Shown piece after piece: positions 26,289 to 35,522 of a stretch of 64,000 nucleotides of DNA; positions within the stretch are counted from its first letter, which is position 1, and every line of letters begins with the position of its first letter. The notes under the pieces were generated by a model, which saw only the letters and a program-made list of their open reading frames with translations, was not told the origin of the DNA and did no database searches. Source of the stretch: JALHMI01 sp964598535 (lineage in GTDB: Bacteria > Planctomycetota > Planctomycetia > Pirellulales > PALSA-1355). A program made the translations under genes and the position numbers. The DNA lies in the NCBI GenBank assembly GCA_964598535.1, contig CAZRCI010000009.1, positions 62,001-126,000 on the forward strand, read 5' to 3'.

Positions 26289-26478
26289 GCCGCATGAGCT
26301 GGCTACGGCCGGCGGCGCATTGCGGAGGCGCGGCACGCGGCGTTAGCATGGCATCCTGGACCCTACGGGCGGGCACCGGCACGGTGGAGGCCCGACACCC
26401 GATTTTTAGCCCATTGGCCGACGCGTCACTAAGCCTAATCGTCGGCAGGCCACTTTAACAGCAGGGAACTTACCGAGC

Positions 26479-27612
26479 ATGTTGATCTTCGATGCGCATC
26501 TGGACCTGAGCATGAACGCGCTGGAATGGAATCGTGACCTCACGCGTTCCATCGCGGAGATTCGTGCGCGAGAGTACGGACTTACCGATAAACCAGACCG
26601 CGGCAACGGAACGGTGTCTCTCGGCGAGATGCGACGCGGCGGAGTGGGGCTCTGTGTCGCGACGCTTATTGCCCGTTATGTAAAGCCCTCGAATCCGCTG
26701 CCGGGTTGGAATGCGCCCGAGATTGCTTGGGCACAGACGCAAGGCCAACTGGCGTGGTACCGGGCCATGGAAGAAGCCGGTCAGATGGTACAGATTTGCG
26801 ACCTTGCTCAGCTTCGCCGTCACGTGAGTCTTTGGGAGAACCCTCCGGCCGACGCGCCGATCGGTTACATCCTGAGCCTCGAAGGCGCCGATTCGATTCT
26901 CACGCCGCGTCATCTCGAGCGCGCTTGGGAACAAGGGCTGCGCACTGTCGGACCAGCTCACTATGGGCCTGGCACTTATGCCTTTGGCACGCATGCGACG
27001 GGCGGAATCGGATCGCTCGGCCGAGAACTACTGCACGAGATGGAGCAGTTCGGCTTTATCCTCGACGCCACCCATCTGTGCGATGAAAGCTTCTGGGAGG
27101 CTCTGGACCACTTCGCTGGTCCGGTCTGGGCCAGCCATAATAATTGTCGCGCGTTGGTAGACGATCCTCGACAGTTCACGGACGAACAGCTCAAGGAGTT
27201 GATTGCCCGCGGCGGGGTAATTGGCGCCGCGCTCGACGCCTGGATGATGGTGCCGGGCTGGGTCCGTGGAAAGACCATGCCGCGGGAAGTGGGCGTCACG
27301 CTCGAACACATGCTCGACCACATCGATCATGTCTGTCAACTGGCTGGCAACGCGCGACACGCGGCCATTGGCACCGACTTGGACGGCGGATTCGGTCGGG
27401 AGCAAGCCCCCGCAGACTTGGAGACGATTGCCGATCTTGCCCGGCTTCCCGAAATGTTGGCAAAACGGGGGTACTCGGCAAGCGATATCGAGGGCATTAT
27501 GCACGGCAATTGGCTGCGTTTTTTGGATTCCGCCTGGCGAGAAAAATGCCCCGGAACTGGTGACATTTCGCAAAATTCGGTTACAACTAAATTGTCAATG
27601 TCTCGCAGGTAG
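26479..27612 (+). CDS. Membrane dipeptidase-like metallohydrolase (peptidase M19)
   Basis: 377 residues, usual for bacterial M19 enzymes. The binuclear zinc ligands are in place: DAHLD near residue 5 (His and Asp), SLEGAD (Glu) and ATHLCDE, ASHNN and GTDLDGG toward the C-terminus. The TIM-barrel fold hydrolyses dipeptides, with tolerance for D-residues and cyclic amides. No signal peptide is visible, so it is probably cytoplasmic. The gene is divergent from the MFS carrier gene and stands alone. The last 20 residues after the barrel are low-complexity and may not be structured. Confidence 0.9.
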   Translation: MLIFDAHLDLSMNALEWNRDLTRSIAEIRAREYGLTDKPDRGNGTVSLGEMRRGGVGLCVATLIARYVKPSNPLPGWNAPEIAWAQTQGQLAWYRAMEEAGQMVQICDLAQLRRHVSLWENPPADAPIGYILSLEGADSILTPRHLERAWEQGLRTVGPAHYGPGTYAFGTHATGGIGSLGRELLHEMEQFGFILDATHLCDESFWEALDHFAGPVWASHNNCRALVDDPRQFTDEQLKELIARGGVIGAALDAWMMVPGWVRGKTMPREVGVTLEHMLDHIDHVCQLAGNARHAAIGTDLDGGFGREQAPADLETIADLARLPEMLAKRGYSASDIEGIMHGNWLRFLDSAWREKCPGTGDISQNSVTTKLSMSRR

Positions 27613-27769
27613 AAGGGCCGGACTCGGAGTCATCGCGGTGCGATTGGTCGTATTTCATGATCGTTCGCGCACCGCAGGAGCGATCCGGTTGTTGGATACA
27701 ACGGTACTGGGTGGCACTTCTTAGTTCCGCTCTTATTTCGGTTTATTCCGCCTTGCCGTACGGCCCGCT

Positions 27770-28417
27770 GTGTTTGGAGTCTTTCCTTTGAGTAGCGTTG
27801 CTTCGACAGCGGTCGCCTCGGCCGCTCGGCCCGGCTCCCTATATCTGCTGGCCCGCGTCATCTCGGATGTCCTGAGTCCCGCGGCGCTAGCCGTTCCTGG
27901 GCTGCTGTTGGGCGTTTGGGCGACGGGCGATCCGGGCATGCTGCGATATGCCATGCTTTATTTCGCGATCGCGGTTCCACTGCCGATGCTGTATGTCATT
28001 TGGTTGGTGAAGACCGGCCGCGTGACCGATATTCACCTGCCCAACCGCCACGAGCGCATCGGGCCGTTCGCGGCCGCATCGGTGGGGGCGCTGGCGGGGG
28101 TTGTCGTTTTGGTTGGGTTTGGCGCGCCGGCGGCGTTTGTCGCGCCGATTATTGCCGCTCTCGTGCAGACCTTAATCCTGTTTGCCATTACCCTGGCGTG
28201 GCAGATCAGCATTCACACGTCGACCTCGGCTGGGCTTGCTACGTTCGCCGCATTGGGAATCGGTGGCGGCGCGGTTTTGTTTTCGGTGCTCGTGCCGATC
28301 GTCATGTGGGCCCGCTTATACTTAAAGCGGCATACCCTTGCACAAACCATTGCCGGCGCTGCCTTGGGATGCGGGTCTTTCGCGGGACTGTTCTTGCTGC
28401 AAGGCATTATCTGGTAA
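27770..28417 (+). CDS. PAP2-like membrane protein, divergent
   Basis: About 215 residues, starting at a GTG (27770). A TTG at 27788 is also possible. Five or six membrane segments. The second half resembles PAP2 phosphatases: HLPNRHERIGPF in place of the K-x6-RP motif, then ISIHTSTSAGLATF for the PSGH-type motif, and ARLYLKRHTLAQTIAGAALG for the final SRxxxxxHxxxD motif. Several catalytic positions differ, so phosphatase activity is doubtful. Such proteins may act on prenyl or lipid phosphates. No operon partner is present. Confidence 0.65.
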   Translation: MFGVFPLSSVASTAVASAARPGSLYLLARVISDVLSPAALAVPGLLLGVWATGDPGMLRYAMLYFAIAVPLPMLYVIWLVKTGRVTDIHLPNRHERIGPFAAASVGALAGVVVLVGFGAPAAFVAPIIAALVQTLILFAITLAWQISIHTSTSAGLATFAALGIGGGAVLFSVLVPIVMWARLYLKRHTLAQTIAGAALGCGSFAGLFLLQGIIW

Positions 28418-28651
28418 TCACGGCGGCAATTGCGCGGGCAGGCTCTCGGCCGATTGGTCCATAGGCTAGACCGGCGCCGTCCGAGCTAACAATTCGCGAA
28501 GAATCTCCCTGATCTTTCGTGTTCCGCTCATTGGAGATGGTCGACAGGCGGTGATTTGCGCGGTATTCATGGTACAGCCGGACAGCGATCGGTCTGGCGG
28601 TTGACGGGAGCCGGCGCAATGAGCACCACTTGATGAACTGCGGAGTCGATC

Positions 28652-29020
28652 ATGGTCAAGAAAGCAAAGCCTGCCGCCAGTAAGCCGGCAACTGAGAAAC
28701 GGGCTAAAGCAACGTCGGGCAAGTCTGCCAAGTCCGTGGTCAAGCCGCCAGGAGTTAAATCGCCAGCGGGGACTCGCGCGGCAACGAAGAAAGCCGCCTC
28801 GAAGCCGGAGATTCGGACGTCCGAGAATGCTTCGGCCGCCGAGGCTTTCTCCACTCGCTTCGCCAGTTTCGAAGAAGCGAAAGAGGCCACGATTGATACG
28901 TTGCTCGCGCAGATCGAATCTTCCGAAGCACGTTTGCTGGCGATTAAACGCGCCACTACGTTTGAACAACTCGAACCGCTGGCTGGCGGCGACGGCGAGT
29001 CGCATTCAGCGGCCGGATAG
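28652..29020 (+). CDS. Lys/Ala/Pro-rich small protein
   Basis: 122 residues. The first 60 are low-complexity and strongly basic (KKAKPAASKPA-type), like the tails of bacterial histone-H1-like proteins. The remaining 60 are acidic and helical (FASFEEAKEATIDTLLAQIESSEARLLAIKR), probably a short coiled coil. The architecture suggests nucleic-acid contact by the tail and dimerisation by the helix. No known family is recognised. It is convergent with the phosphatidylcholine synthase gene, 73 bases apart. Confidence 0.6.
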   Translation: MVKKAKPAASKPATEKRAKATSGKSAKSVVKPPGVKSPAGTRAATKKAASKPEIRTSENASAAEAFSTRFASFEEAKEATIDTLLAQIESSEARLLAIKRATTFEQLEPLAGGDGESHSAAG

Positions 29021-29093
29021 TGCTCTGTCAGCACTTGGTTTTCTCGTTTCGCGTCCCCCGGAACAAATCGGGTTGACGCTGCTTCGTGATTGT

Positions 29094-29903
29094 TCACCGG
29101 TGGTGCTTCCAACGCTGGAGCGTGATCCCCCACGATACAACCATGTAGTACACCGGGTAGAAAAGCGAGATCATGGTCCAGCGCCAAGCTTGGTCGGCCA
29201 GCTTCGGATCTTCGGGCGGGTCGCTGGTTGGGATTGCCCACAATATCCATAGCAACATCACGACCCAAACGCCCCCTAAGAAGTTGCTCAGCCGACTTAG
29301 AATGGCGCCCCGGCTAGGATACAGATAGTAGCTGGGCACGAACGTCAGGCCCGCGAGCACGAGCACCAGCACGGCCGCGAGCCAGCCGGGCCACTGAAGC
29401 ACATAGAGATAAAACGCCACGATGTTCCAGTACGACGGAAACCCCACGAAGTAACCATCGCTCGTTTTGGCCTGGGTTTGGCAAAACCCGTACGCGCTTG
29501 CGACGAGCGCCACCACGAGTACCCACGATAAGCTTTCGGGCACGATCTCGGCGCGCCACATCAGGAGCAGCGGCAGGCTGGTAAACGTGTGGTAGTCGAT
29601 AATGTCGTCCAGCTTTGCCCCGTCGAAGCCGGGAATCAACTCCTTGACGCGCAATCGCCTCGCCAGTGAACCGTCGGTCGCGTCGACGAGACAGGCCGCA
29701 AGCATCAGCGCGAACGCCAGGCGAAACGACTCGCTCGTGCCTTCGACGATCGCCACCGCCATTCCCGCGGCGAGCACGATGCCGACGGCCGTAAACGCAT
29801 GGGCGATCCACGCGACCCAGGCCGGCCAGGGCGGTTGCTCGAAGTGGTTGTTGCCATGCAAAGGCGGCGACAACGGTTGCGTATCGTGTTCGCGTTGAAT
29901 CAT
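29094..29903 (-). CDS. pcs: Phosphatidylcholine synthase-like CDP-alcohol phosphatidyltransferase
   Basis: Makes phosphatidylcholine directly from CDP-diacylglycerol and choline in the inner membrane. 269 residues with about eight membrane segments. The CDP-alcohol phosphotransferase signature is intact: DATDGSLARR then GFDGAKLDDIIDY (the DG-AR-G-D-D pattern). The following stretch AKTSDGYFVGFPSYWNIVAFYLY is the hallmark of the Pcs branch rather than PgsA or PssA. The gene lies 13 bases downstream of a choline-transporter-like gene, which supplies the substrate and strengthens the Pcs call. It is the last gene of the operon. Confidence 0.88.
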   Translation of the reverse strand: MIQREHDTQPLSPPLHGNNHFEQPPWPAWVAWIAHAFTAVGIVLAAGMAVAIVEGTSESFRLAFALMLAACLVDATDGSLARRLRVKELIPGFDGAKLDDIIDYHTFTSLPLLLMWRAEIVPESLSWVLVVALVASAYGFCQTQAKTSDGYFVGFPSYWNIVAFYLYVLQWPGWLAAVLVLVLAGLTFVPSYYLYPSRGAILSRLSNFLGGVWVVMLLWILWAIPTSDPPEDPKLADQAWRWTMISLFYPVYYMVVSWGITLQRWKHHR

Positions 29904-29916
29904 ACGATCTCGTGAA

Positions 29917-31536
29917 TTATCTGTCGGTGGTCGTTGAAAACTCTATTTCCGGCGGTTGCTGATTCGCGTCCCGAGGGGGAGGCATCGGAATCGGCTGAGG
30001 AGGATCCCACTGCGCCGTCAAGCGTGACACGATTGGCATCAGGATGAGCCCCGTGACCGCGGCCACCGTGCGAACTGGAAACAGCGTGGCGGCGCCCGTC
30101 TCGTCCATCCAGGCGGCGTTTTCCCCTGGCAGCCAGGCCGCGAACAACTCGCCGTAGGGGATAAACTGCGGTACGCGCAAGATCGGCTCTCCGCCTCCCA
30201 GACGCAGCACGAGCGAGACGGCGAACGCTACCATCGATCCCGTTCGATTTACGCGCGAATCGAAAAGCGCATAGAGAAGTTGTGGAAACAGCAGCACGAA
30301 CACCAGGTCGCTCGTAAAAAACCAGAGTCGCTGCACGCTTTGAACTTCGAGAGCCAGGATTGCGGCCAAGGCGCCAAGTAACAAGATCGACGTTCGAATC
30401 ACTCTCCTCATCCCGGCGGTCGACACGTTGGGAAGGACCAGCGATCGGACCATGTTCCAACTGATCATCGAGCCGGCCGACAGGATCGAGGCACTGAAGC
30501 TCGAGGTCACCGCGCCCACGATCGCGGTGAGCCCGAGGATCGCCACCAGCGGAGGCAGAGCATATTGAAACAGTAGCGGGAGGGCCATCGTCGGCGATGT
30601 TGCCAACTGTTCGCGAGCGCTGTCCGACCAGTGTGGATAGGCGAATGCGATCATACCCAGCAGCAGCGGGGGAATCGTGAGCACCATGGTGATCAGGCCC
30701 GCGACGATGGAATGCCATTGGGCCTTGGTAGGGGTCTCGCAGGCTTGGATGCGTTGAAAGTAGCAGTTCCAGGGGATGCCCCCCAGTACGAGCATGATCG
30801 AGAGATCCCACCAGCCCACGATGCGGGGCGAAGTCCAAAAGCCGTCCGGGGTTGGCGACGGAAATAGGAATGCCGCGGTTCCGTGCGCGGTCGAGTACGT
30901 GTTCCAGACGGAGAGCCATCCGCCGGCCGCTCCCACGGCGATCGGCAAGGCGATCAGCAGTCCGAACGGGATCAGCGCGAATTGCACGGTGTCGGTATAG
31001 CCAATGCTCCACATGCCTCCCCAAATGGTATAGAGCGTTACGACCCCCGCCGAAACCAGAATGGCAGTCGTGAGATTCAGACCGAGCATTACCCCGAACG
31101 TTGCCCCGATCGCGACAAGCAGTTCTGCGCTCCAAAAAATCTCTCCGAGCAGCGCCGGCGCCGAGAGCACCACCGACCAGTGGTGTCCAAACCGTGCGGT
31201 AAGTGGATCGACCAGGGTGACGAATTCGAGCTCGCGCATCCTGCGAGCGAAGAACATGCCACCCAAGACAAGGCTCAGGCCGAAACACATGCCTCCTTGC
31301 CAGCCGGAAGCGATGCTGGTCATCGCGCCTTCGGCGGTTCCGAGCAGATAACCACCGTCGATCCAGGTGGCGGCCATGGTGATGGTCGCCATCCAAAAGG
31401 GCATGGCGCGCCCGGCGACGAGGAGTTCTGTCGCGCTGCCGACTGTGATCCTACGAGACGCCCGCCACCCGACGGCGAGAAAGACAAGATACAGGAGAGA
31501 AACGGTTGCGATGCCCGCCCAGTTCACGTCCTGCAT
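29917..31536 (-). CDS. CHT1/SLC5A7-like sodium:choline symporter
   Basis: 539 residues and about 13 membrane segments of the SSS (sodium:solute symporter) family. The segment GGIPWNCYFQRIQACET is very close to the equivalent part of animal high-affinity choline transporters (IPWQVYFQR). GAVTSSFSASILSAGSMISWN corresponds to the Na+-binding segment. The substrate call rests on this likeness and on the neighbouring phosphatidylcholine synthase gene, 13 bases downstream. The alpha/beta hydrolase gene ends 14 bases upstream, so the three are probably one transcript. The tail is Pro-rich and cytoplasmic. It could also carry betaine or another quaternary amine. Confidence 0.85.
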   Translation of the reverse strand: MQDVNWAGIATVSLLYLVFLAVGWRASRRITVGSATELLVAGRAMPFWMATITMAATWIDGGYLLGTAEGAMTSIASGWQGGMCFGLSLVLGGMFFARRMRELEFVTLVDPLTARFGHHWSVVLSAPALLGEIFWSAELLVAIGATFGVMLGLNLTTAILVSAGVVTLYTIWGGMWSIGYTDTVQFALIPFGLLIALPIAVGAAGGWLSVWNTYSTAHGTAAFLFPSPTPDGFWTSPRIVGWWDLSIMLVLGGIPWNCYFQRIQACETPTKAQWHSIVAGLITMVLTIPPLLLGMIAFAYPHWSDSAREQLATSPTMALPLLFQYALPPLVAILGLTAIVGAVTSSFSASILSAGSMISWNMVRSLVLPNVSTAGMRRVIRTSILLLGALAAILALEVQSVQRLWFFTSDLVFVLLFPQLLYALFDSRVNRTGSMVAFAVSLVLRLGGGEPILRVPQFIPYGELFAAWLPGENAAWMDETGAATLFPVRTVAAVTGLILMPIVSRLTAQWDPPQPIPMPPPRDANQQPPEIEFSTTTDR

Positions 31537-31550
31537 AACTCGAGGGCCTC

Positions 31551-32726
31551 TTATTGCGCCGCTACCGAGCCATTTGCAGCCGAGCCATTGACTGTCAAAT
31601 CGTCCGCTGTCAAATCGTCGGCGAACAGCGTGCCAACAGCGGTGACTAACTCGAGCTCCGTGTCCTTGCCTGAGGCGTCATCCGGGGTCGGGCTCGAGGG
31701 CGAAACGCCCTCGGCGATGGGGGCCAGGTCAGCGGAATAAACGCCAGCAGGAGCGGATAAGAGAATGGACCGTATGCGGGCCATGAGTCCTGCCGACCGC
31801 ATATAGAGCTCGAACAGATGCCGATTGCCCACTTGATTGCTGGCATCGATTTGCGTGACCTTGGAAGCTTGCGGTCCGAGCGCGCGCCGATTGATGCCTA
31901 GATGGCCGAGCGCAATGTGACCGGAACGCCAGCCCGAGATGAGTTCATAGTGTTTCAACAAGCGGTCGGCGCAGTTATTCACCAACAGCATGTGCGACGT
32001 CATGGTGAGCGCCTGTCCATGAAATCGCCCCGGCAAGATCCAGTGGCTATCCAAGGCCGAGGCTAAGAGCACCACGTTTACCGGTGTACGCTCGGGGTGC
32101 ACCCTTTCGAGAACCTGGCCGCGCAGTTGTCCACCGCCTAGCAGATGTAGAGCGCCGGTCGTGGCTCGCGCGCCAAAGCTATGGGCCCATAAGCTCAGCG
32201 GAGTGTTTGGATCCAGCCGATCCACGAACCACGCAAGGTAATAGGATGTCGTATCGGTGCGGGCGGCCTTGGCGCGAGCATCTTGGAGCGGGCCGCCCGA
32301 CTTTTCGCTGGGCCACGACCAGGCGATGTAGCGAATAGGCCGTTCATCGGCGCGCCGCGCCAAGGCGCGATAGCTGGTCCAAGCCCGCTCGAAGGCCTCC
32401 GACGCCGAAAGTCGATTTCCATGGACGTACACCACGGTTGTCATCCGCGGACTTTCAGCCGCCAGCAACTCGTCGAGCTCCGCACGTGTCCAGTGTTGCT
32501 GGCAGTTGTAGCGCCAGAATTTAAGCCGCGGCGTTTCGCAGTTGCTGGCACAGCCGAGGCCGCGATCGCTTACGAGCCACAGTTGATCTTGAGGGCGAAG
32601 CCCGCAGCATCCGCCGGAAGCAGAAACCGCTGGCATTGCCAGATGCCAGGCAGATGCAACGACGAGTGCGGCCAGCACGTTGTGGCGAGTGGGCAGCAAT
32701 GTGCGATGGATATCGTCCATGAGCAT
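31551..32726 (-). CDS. Exported alpha/beta hydrolase, DUF900-like
   Basis: 391 residues. A signal peptide (VLAALVVASAWHLAMPAVSA) precedes a Cys-rich linker (GGCCGLRPQDQ, LGCASNCET), perhaps disulfide-bonded. The alpha/beta hydrolase core follows: YVHGN as oxyanion hole, nucleophile Ser in WAHSFGAR, Asp in ASALDSHW, and possible His in LGHLGI. It resembles the DUF900 family of lipase-like proteins. The last 50 residues are acidic and repetitive (ADDLTADDLTVNG). It is the first gene of the choline transporter-Pcs operon. An attractive but unproven role is release of choline or a choline ester outside the cell before uptake. Confidence 0.8.
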   Translation of the reverse strand: MLMDDIHRTLLPTRHNVLAALVVASAWHLAMPAVSASGGCCGLRPQDQLWLVSDRGLGCASNCETPRLKFWRYNCQQHWTRAELDELLAAESPRMTTVVYVHGNRLSASEAFERAWTSYRALARRADERPIRYIAWSWPSEKSGGPLQDARAKAARTDTTSYYLAWFVDRLDPNTPLSLWAHSFGARATTGALHLLGGGQLRGQVLERVHPERTPVNVVLLASALDSHWILPGRFHGQALTMTSHMLLVNNCADRLLKHYELISGWRSGHIALGHLGINRRALGPQASKVTQIDASNQVGNRHLFELYMRSAGLMARIRSILLSAPAGVYSADLAPIAEGVSPSSPTPDDASGKDTELELVTAVGTLFADDLTADDLTVNGSAANGSVAAQ

Positions 32727-32972
32727 GCTGTTTGACGGTGCTGGCGCGAAGGGGGACCGTTGGTTTCCGGAAGTGCGGACTACGAAATTCAGAGGCGACT
32801 ACGAGCCTCACGTAGAATGTAGCACTTTTTCAACCTGGGCGAGGTAATTTTTCATCGTGTTGCCAAAACTCAACGCGCCGTACTTGCCGCCGCATCGCCG
32901 CGAGGTAGAGTTGCTTGCCGGGGGATTGAGATGTTCGCTCGGTATTCATTCGTCGTGTCGGAGCTAACAGTC

Positions 32973-33245
32973 ATGAAGAGGCTGCTGATTCTCGGGAGCG
33001 TAGTGCTTGTAGCCGGTGCATGCGGCTGCCGGGGGGGGCGCGGAACGACTGCGTATCGTCCTTGCGTGCCTGCTCAGCCGTGCTGTGCGCCTGCCTGCTC
33101 GTCGGTTACGGAATTTACATCGAGTCCGGAAGGCTACTCGGTTGGACCAACAACCGTGATGCCGGCGCCCTCGCTTTCGACGCCTACCACCGTGGGGCCT
33201 GCGACAACGATCCCGGGGCCCGAGGCATACACGCCCGCTCCGTAG
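32973..33245 (+). CDS. Short lipoprotein-like Cys/Pro-rich peptide
   Basis: 90 residues from the ATG at 32973 (KRLLILGSVVLVAGACGC). The hydrophobic stretch ends in AGACGC, a weak lipobox. The mature part is low-complexity, rich in Cys first (PCCAPACS) and then in Pro/Thr (PTTVMPAPSLSTPTTV). Planctomycetes carry many such short secreted peptides of unknown role. No partner gene is evident. The transglutaminase-fold gene follows on the same strand after about 290 bases. Confidence 0.6.
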   Translation: MKRLLILGSVVLVAGACGCRGGRGTTAYRPCVPAQPCCAPACSSVTEFTSSPEGYSVGPTTVMPAPSLSTPTTVGPATTIPGPEAYTPAP

Positions 33246-33538
33246 GTGGATATTTCCACCGCGAAACGCAGGGTTGGGAGTGTGCTGAGCCGCACCCTCG
33301 CATGTCGGGCAGGCTTTTGCGTTGTCTGGCGTTTCGAGCGGCCGTTACCGATCGATTTGAGCGGTTGCTCGCCCGAGCATTCCCTGCCCAGAGGGCTGCA
33401 GCCGCTGCATGCCGCATAATTGTTATGCGCGACGCGGTGTGGCCGCGCGTTTGGAGAGTTTCAATCGCGTGGCCGGCACCAGTTTCGCCGTTGCCAATTA
33501 AAATAGAGCGGAGGCGCTGCTTGCGCGCCCGGCCCGCG

Positions 33539-34549
33539 ATGGCGCGGCGTCACGATTATTTTATCTCACGTGCACGGACGCCCTTCTTATCGGGACACAT
33601 TGCCGTGCGAATGACGCTGTTCGCTCTCTTGTTGTGGGGCGGGCTCCAGGCTGTCGCCCAGGAATCCACGGCCAACGGAAAAGGCCCGGTCCTTGGCGGT
33701 GAAGTCACCACCAAGCTCAAGCTGGGGGTCACGGTCCAGGCCACGGGCAATATGTTTCGCGGCGTCGCCACCATTCCGATTCCGTCCGAGTGGCCTGAGC
33801 AAAAGGTCAAGATCCTCAACGAGGACGTTACCGCAAACGTCAAGCGTGTCACGGAACGCGACATCTCGGGCGGCGGTGGGCTCAAACAAATGGTCGTTGA
33901 AATTCCGCAGCTTGGCGGCGGTCAACAAGCGCATGCGATCGTGATCTACGAGATTACGCGTCGTAAGATGCAGCCGCCCGCCGACACGTCGATTTATCGC
34001 ATTCCAAAACGGCTCGATCGGGCGATGCAACTCAATTTGGGGCCGAGCCCGATGATCGAAAGCAAGCATCCTAAGATTGTCGCCGCGGCCAAGGAGGCAG
34101 TTGCCGACGCGGGCACCGTCTGGGAGCAGGTCGCCGCACTCGCCAGCTATGTGCGCACCCACGTGAAGTTCAAGGAGGGGCCACTTAAAGGAGCCGCAAG
34201 GGCGCTGCACGATGGTGAAGGCTATACCGACGAACTCGTGTCTTTGTTCGTCGCGATGTGCCGTTCGCAGAAGATTCCCGCGCGCACGGTGTTCGTTAAG
34301 GGCGATTGCTACGCGGAGTTCTATCTTGAAGATGACGATGGTGAAGGGTACTGGTTTCCCTGCGTCCTCGTCGGCAGCGCCCCGATTGGCACGCTTGATG
34401 AAGTACGCCCCGCGCTGCAAAAGGGCGACAACTTCAAAAACCCTGAGGACACGAAGGAAAAACTTCGCTACGTCCGCGAGTTTTTTCAGGCGTCGGGACG
34501 CGGCGGCAGCCCCAAGGTGGAGTTCATCTCGGAACCGGTCGCCGATTGA
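33539..34549 (+). CDS. Exported transglutaminase-fold protein lacking catalytic residues
   Basis: About 336 residues from the ATG at 33539. A GTG at 33605 would give a shorter signal peptide (MTLFALLLWGGLQAVAQ region). The N-terminal half is a beta-rich domain like those before bacterial transglutaminase cores. The core follows (WEQVAALASYVRTHVKFKEG, ELVSLFVAMCRSQKIPARTVFV, EFYLEDDDGEGYWFP). In active members the motif reads G-x-C near the start and H-A-W-V-E before the strand. Here these positions read EGYTDE and CYAEFY, so both Cys and His are lost. It is probably a binding or structural protein in the periplasm rather than an enzyme. Confidence 0.75.
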   Translation: MARRHDYFISRARTPFLSGHIAVRMTLFALLLWGGLQAVAQESTANGKGPVLGGEVTTKLKLGVTVQATGNMFRGVATIPIPSEWPEQKVKILNEDVTANVKRVTERDISGGGGLKQMVVEIPQLGGGQQAHAIVIYEITRRKMQPPADTSIYRIPKRLDRAMQLNLGPSPMIESKHPKIVAAAKEAVADAGTVWEQVAALASYVRTHVKFKEGPLKGAARALHDGEGYTDELVSLFVAMCRSQKIPARTVFVKGDCYAEFYLEDDDGEGYWFPCVLVGSAPIGTLDEVRPALQKGDNFKNPEDTKEKLRYVREFFQASGRGGSPKVEFISEPVAD

Positions 34550-34583
34550 CGGCGAGGCGAGGCTATTCGGGACGCGACGGCGT

Positions 34584-35522
34584 TCATCGTCGCGGTTTCG
34601 GCAGCGCCAACCATAGGAACGCCAGCGCGGCGGCCGCCAGGATCCAGCTTTCCGGCTCGGGGACCAGGATCCAGCCAATATCCTGGAATGCCGCCAGATC
34701 GAGGTGCGTGGGGACTTCGCGCACCCCGCGCGGCGTCGACGAATCCATCAGCAGGCTTTGCGGGACGCCGTCGACAGTGCTTTGAATTCCCGACGCGAAA
34801 TGCGAGCCGTATTGATCGAGCGGTACGGGGCCGCCGTATGCCGCCATCGCGGCCGGTCCATGAAAGAAGACGCCCGACTCGGTTTCTTCGACCCAGCGGA
34901 ACCAGGACGCCGCTTCTCCCATGCCGAGCAAGTGGCCAATCTCGTGAATCGCGGTCGTCAGGAAGTCGGATTTGGTCGAGTCGAGCCCTGCGGTCGTGGC
35001 GCCGAAGTGCCATTCAAACTCGCTGCTGTGAAAGAACGTGATCGAGCCCATGGCTACCCCAAAATCGTGGGGCAATGGGACGGCGGCGCCGATTTGGCCA
35101 CGGGTGTGAACCGCATCGATAAATTCGGCCGGCCCGGTGGCCGTGACGCTACGCACGCTGTTGGCGAAGCCTAGCACGCCGGCAACAGGGATCTGGCGAC
35201 CGCCAACATAGACGACGACCGTGTCGGCCGCGACGGCGCGATCGGTAACGACCACGGATTGAAACGTCGACGGATGAAATACCGTCGCCGACCAACTGGC
35301 TTCGCCGACGGGCTGAATTGGCGCGAGACGGTCGAGAAACCGGTAGTACGCTGCCGCCAATTCGAGCGTCGCACGCCGTTCGAGTCCCGCGGCGGTAGAA
35401 GCGTCGAAAAAGCCGTCCGTGTCGAGACTGTAGTCGAATTCGATTTTCAGTGGACCTGCATGCGCCGTTGCGGAAAACGCGCAACAAGCGAGTGCAATCA
35501 AAGTGGTCTGATACTTCAGCAT
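34584..35522 (-). CDS. PEP-CTERM zinc metalloprotease-like protein
   Basis: 312 residues. It has a signal peptide (YQTTLIALACCAFSATAHA), a metzincin-like domain and a PEP-CTERM sorting tail (VPEPESW, hydrophobic helix LAAAALAFLWLAL, then KPRR). The zinc motif is HEIGHLLGMGE (about residues 190-200). It matches HExxHxxGxx, but the third ligand position is Glu rather than His or Asp. A Met-turn-like LLMDSS follows about 65 residues later. The tail should be processed by an exosortase, none of which is encoded here. Upstream of the ATG a perfect TTCCCT-N3-AGGGAA dyad (35530-35544) overlaps the ribosome-site region and may affect translation. Confidence 0.82.
   Translation of the reverse strand: MLKYQTTLIALACCAFSATAHAGPLKIEFDYSLDTDGFFDASTAAGLERRATLELAAAYYRFLDRLAPIQPVGEASWSATVFHPSTFQSVVVTDRAVAADTVVVYVGGRQIPVAGVLGFANSVRSVTATGPAEFIDAVHTRGQIGAAVPLPHDFGVAMGSITFFHSSEFEWHFGATTAGLDSTKSDFLTTAIHEIGHLLGMGEAASWFRWVEETESGVFFHGPAAMAAYGGPVPLDQYGSHFASGIQSTVDGVPQSLLMDSSTPRGVREVPTHLDLAAFQDIGWILVPEPESWILAAAALAFLWLALPKPRR

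Noticed and set aside
29900..31396. 498-codon open frame overlapping the choline symporter gene
   Set aside because: Shifted frame on the same strand with Arg/Gly-rich composition and no membrane pattern, whereas the other frame is a full SSS transporter.
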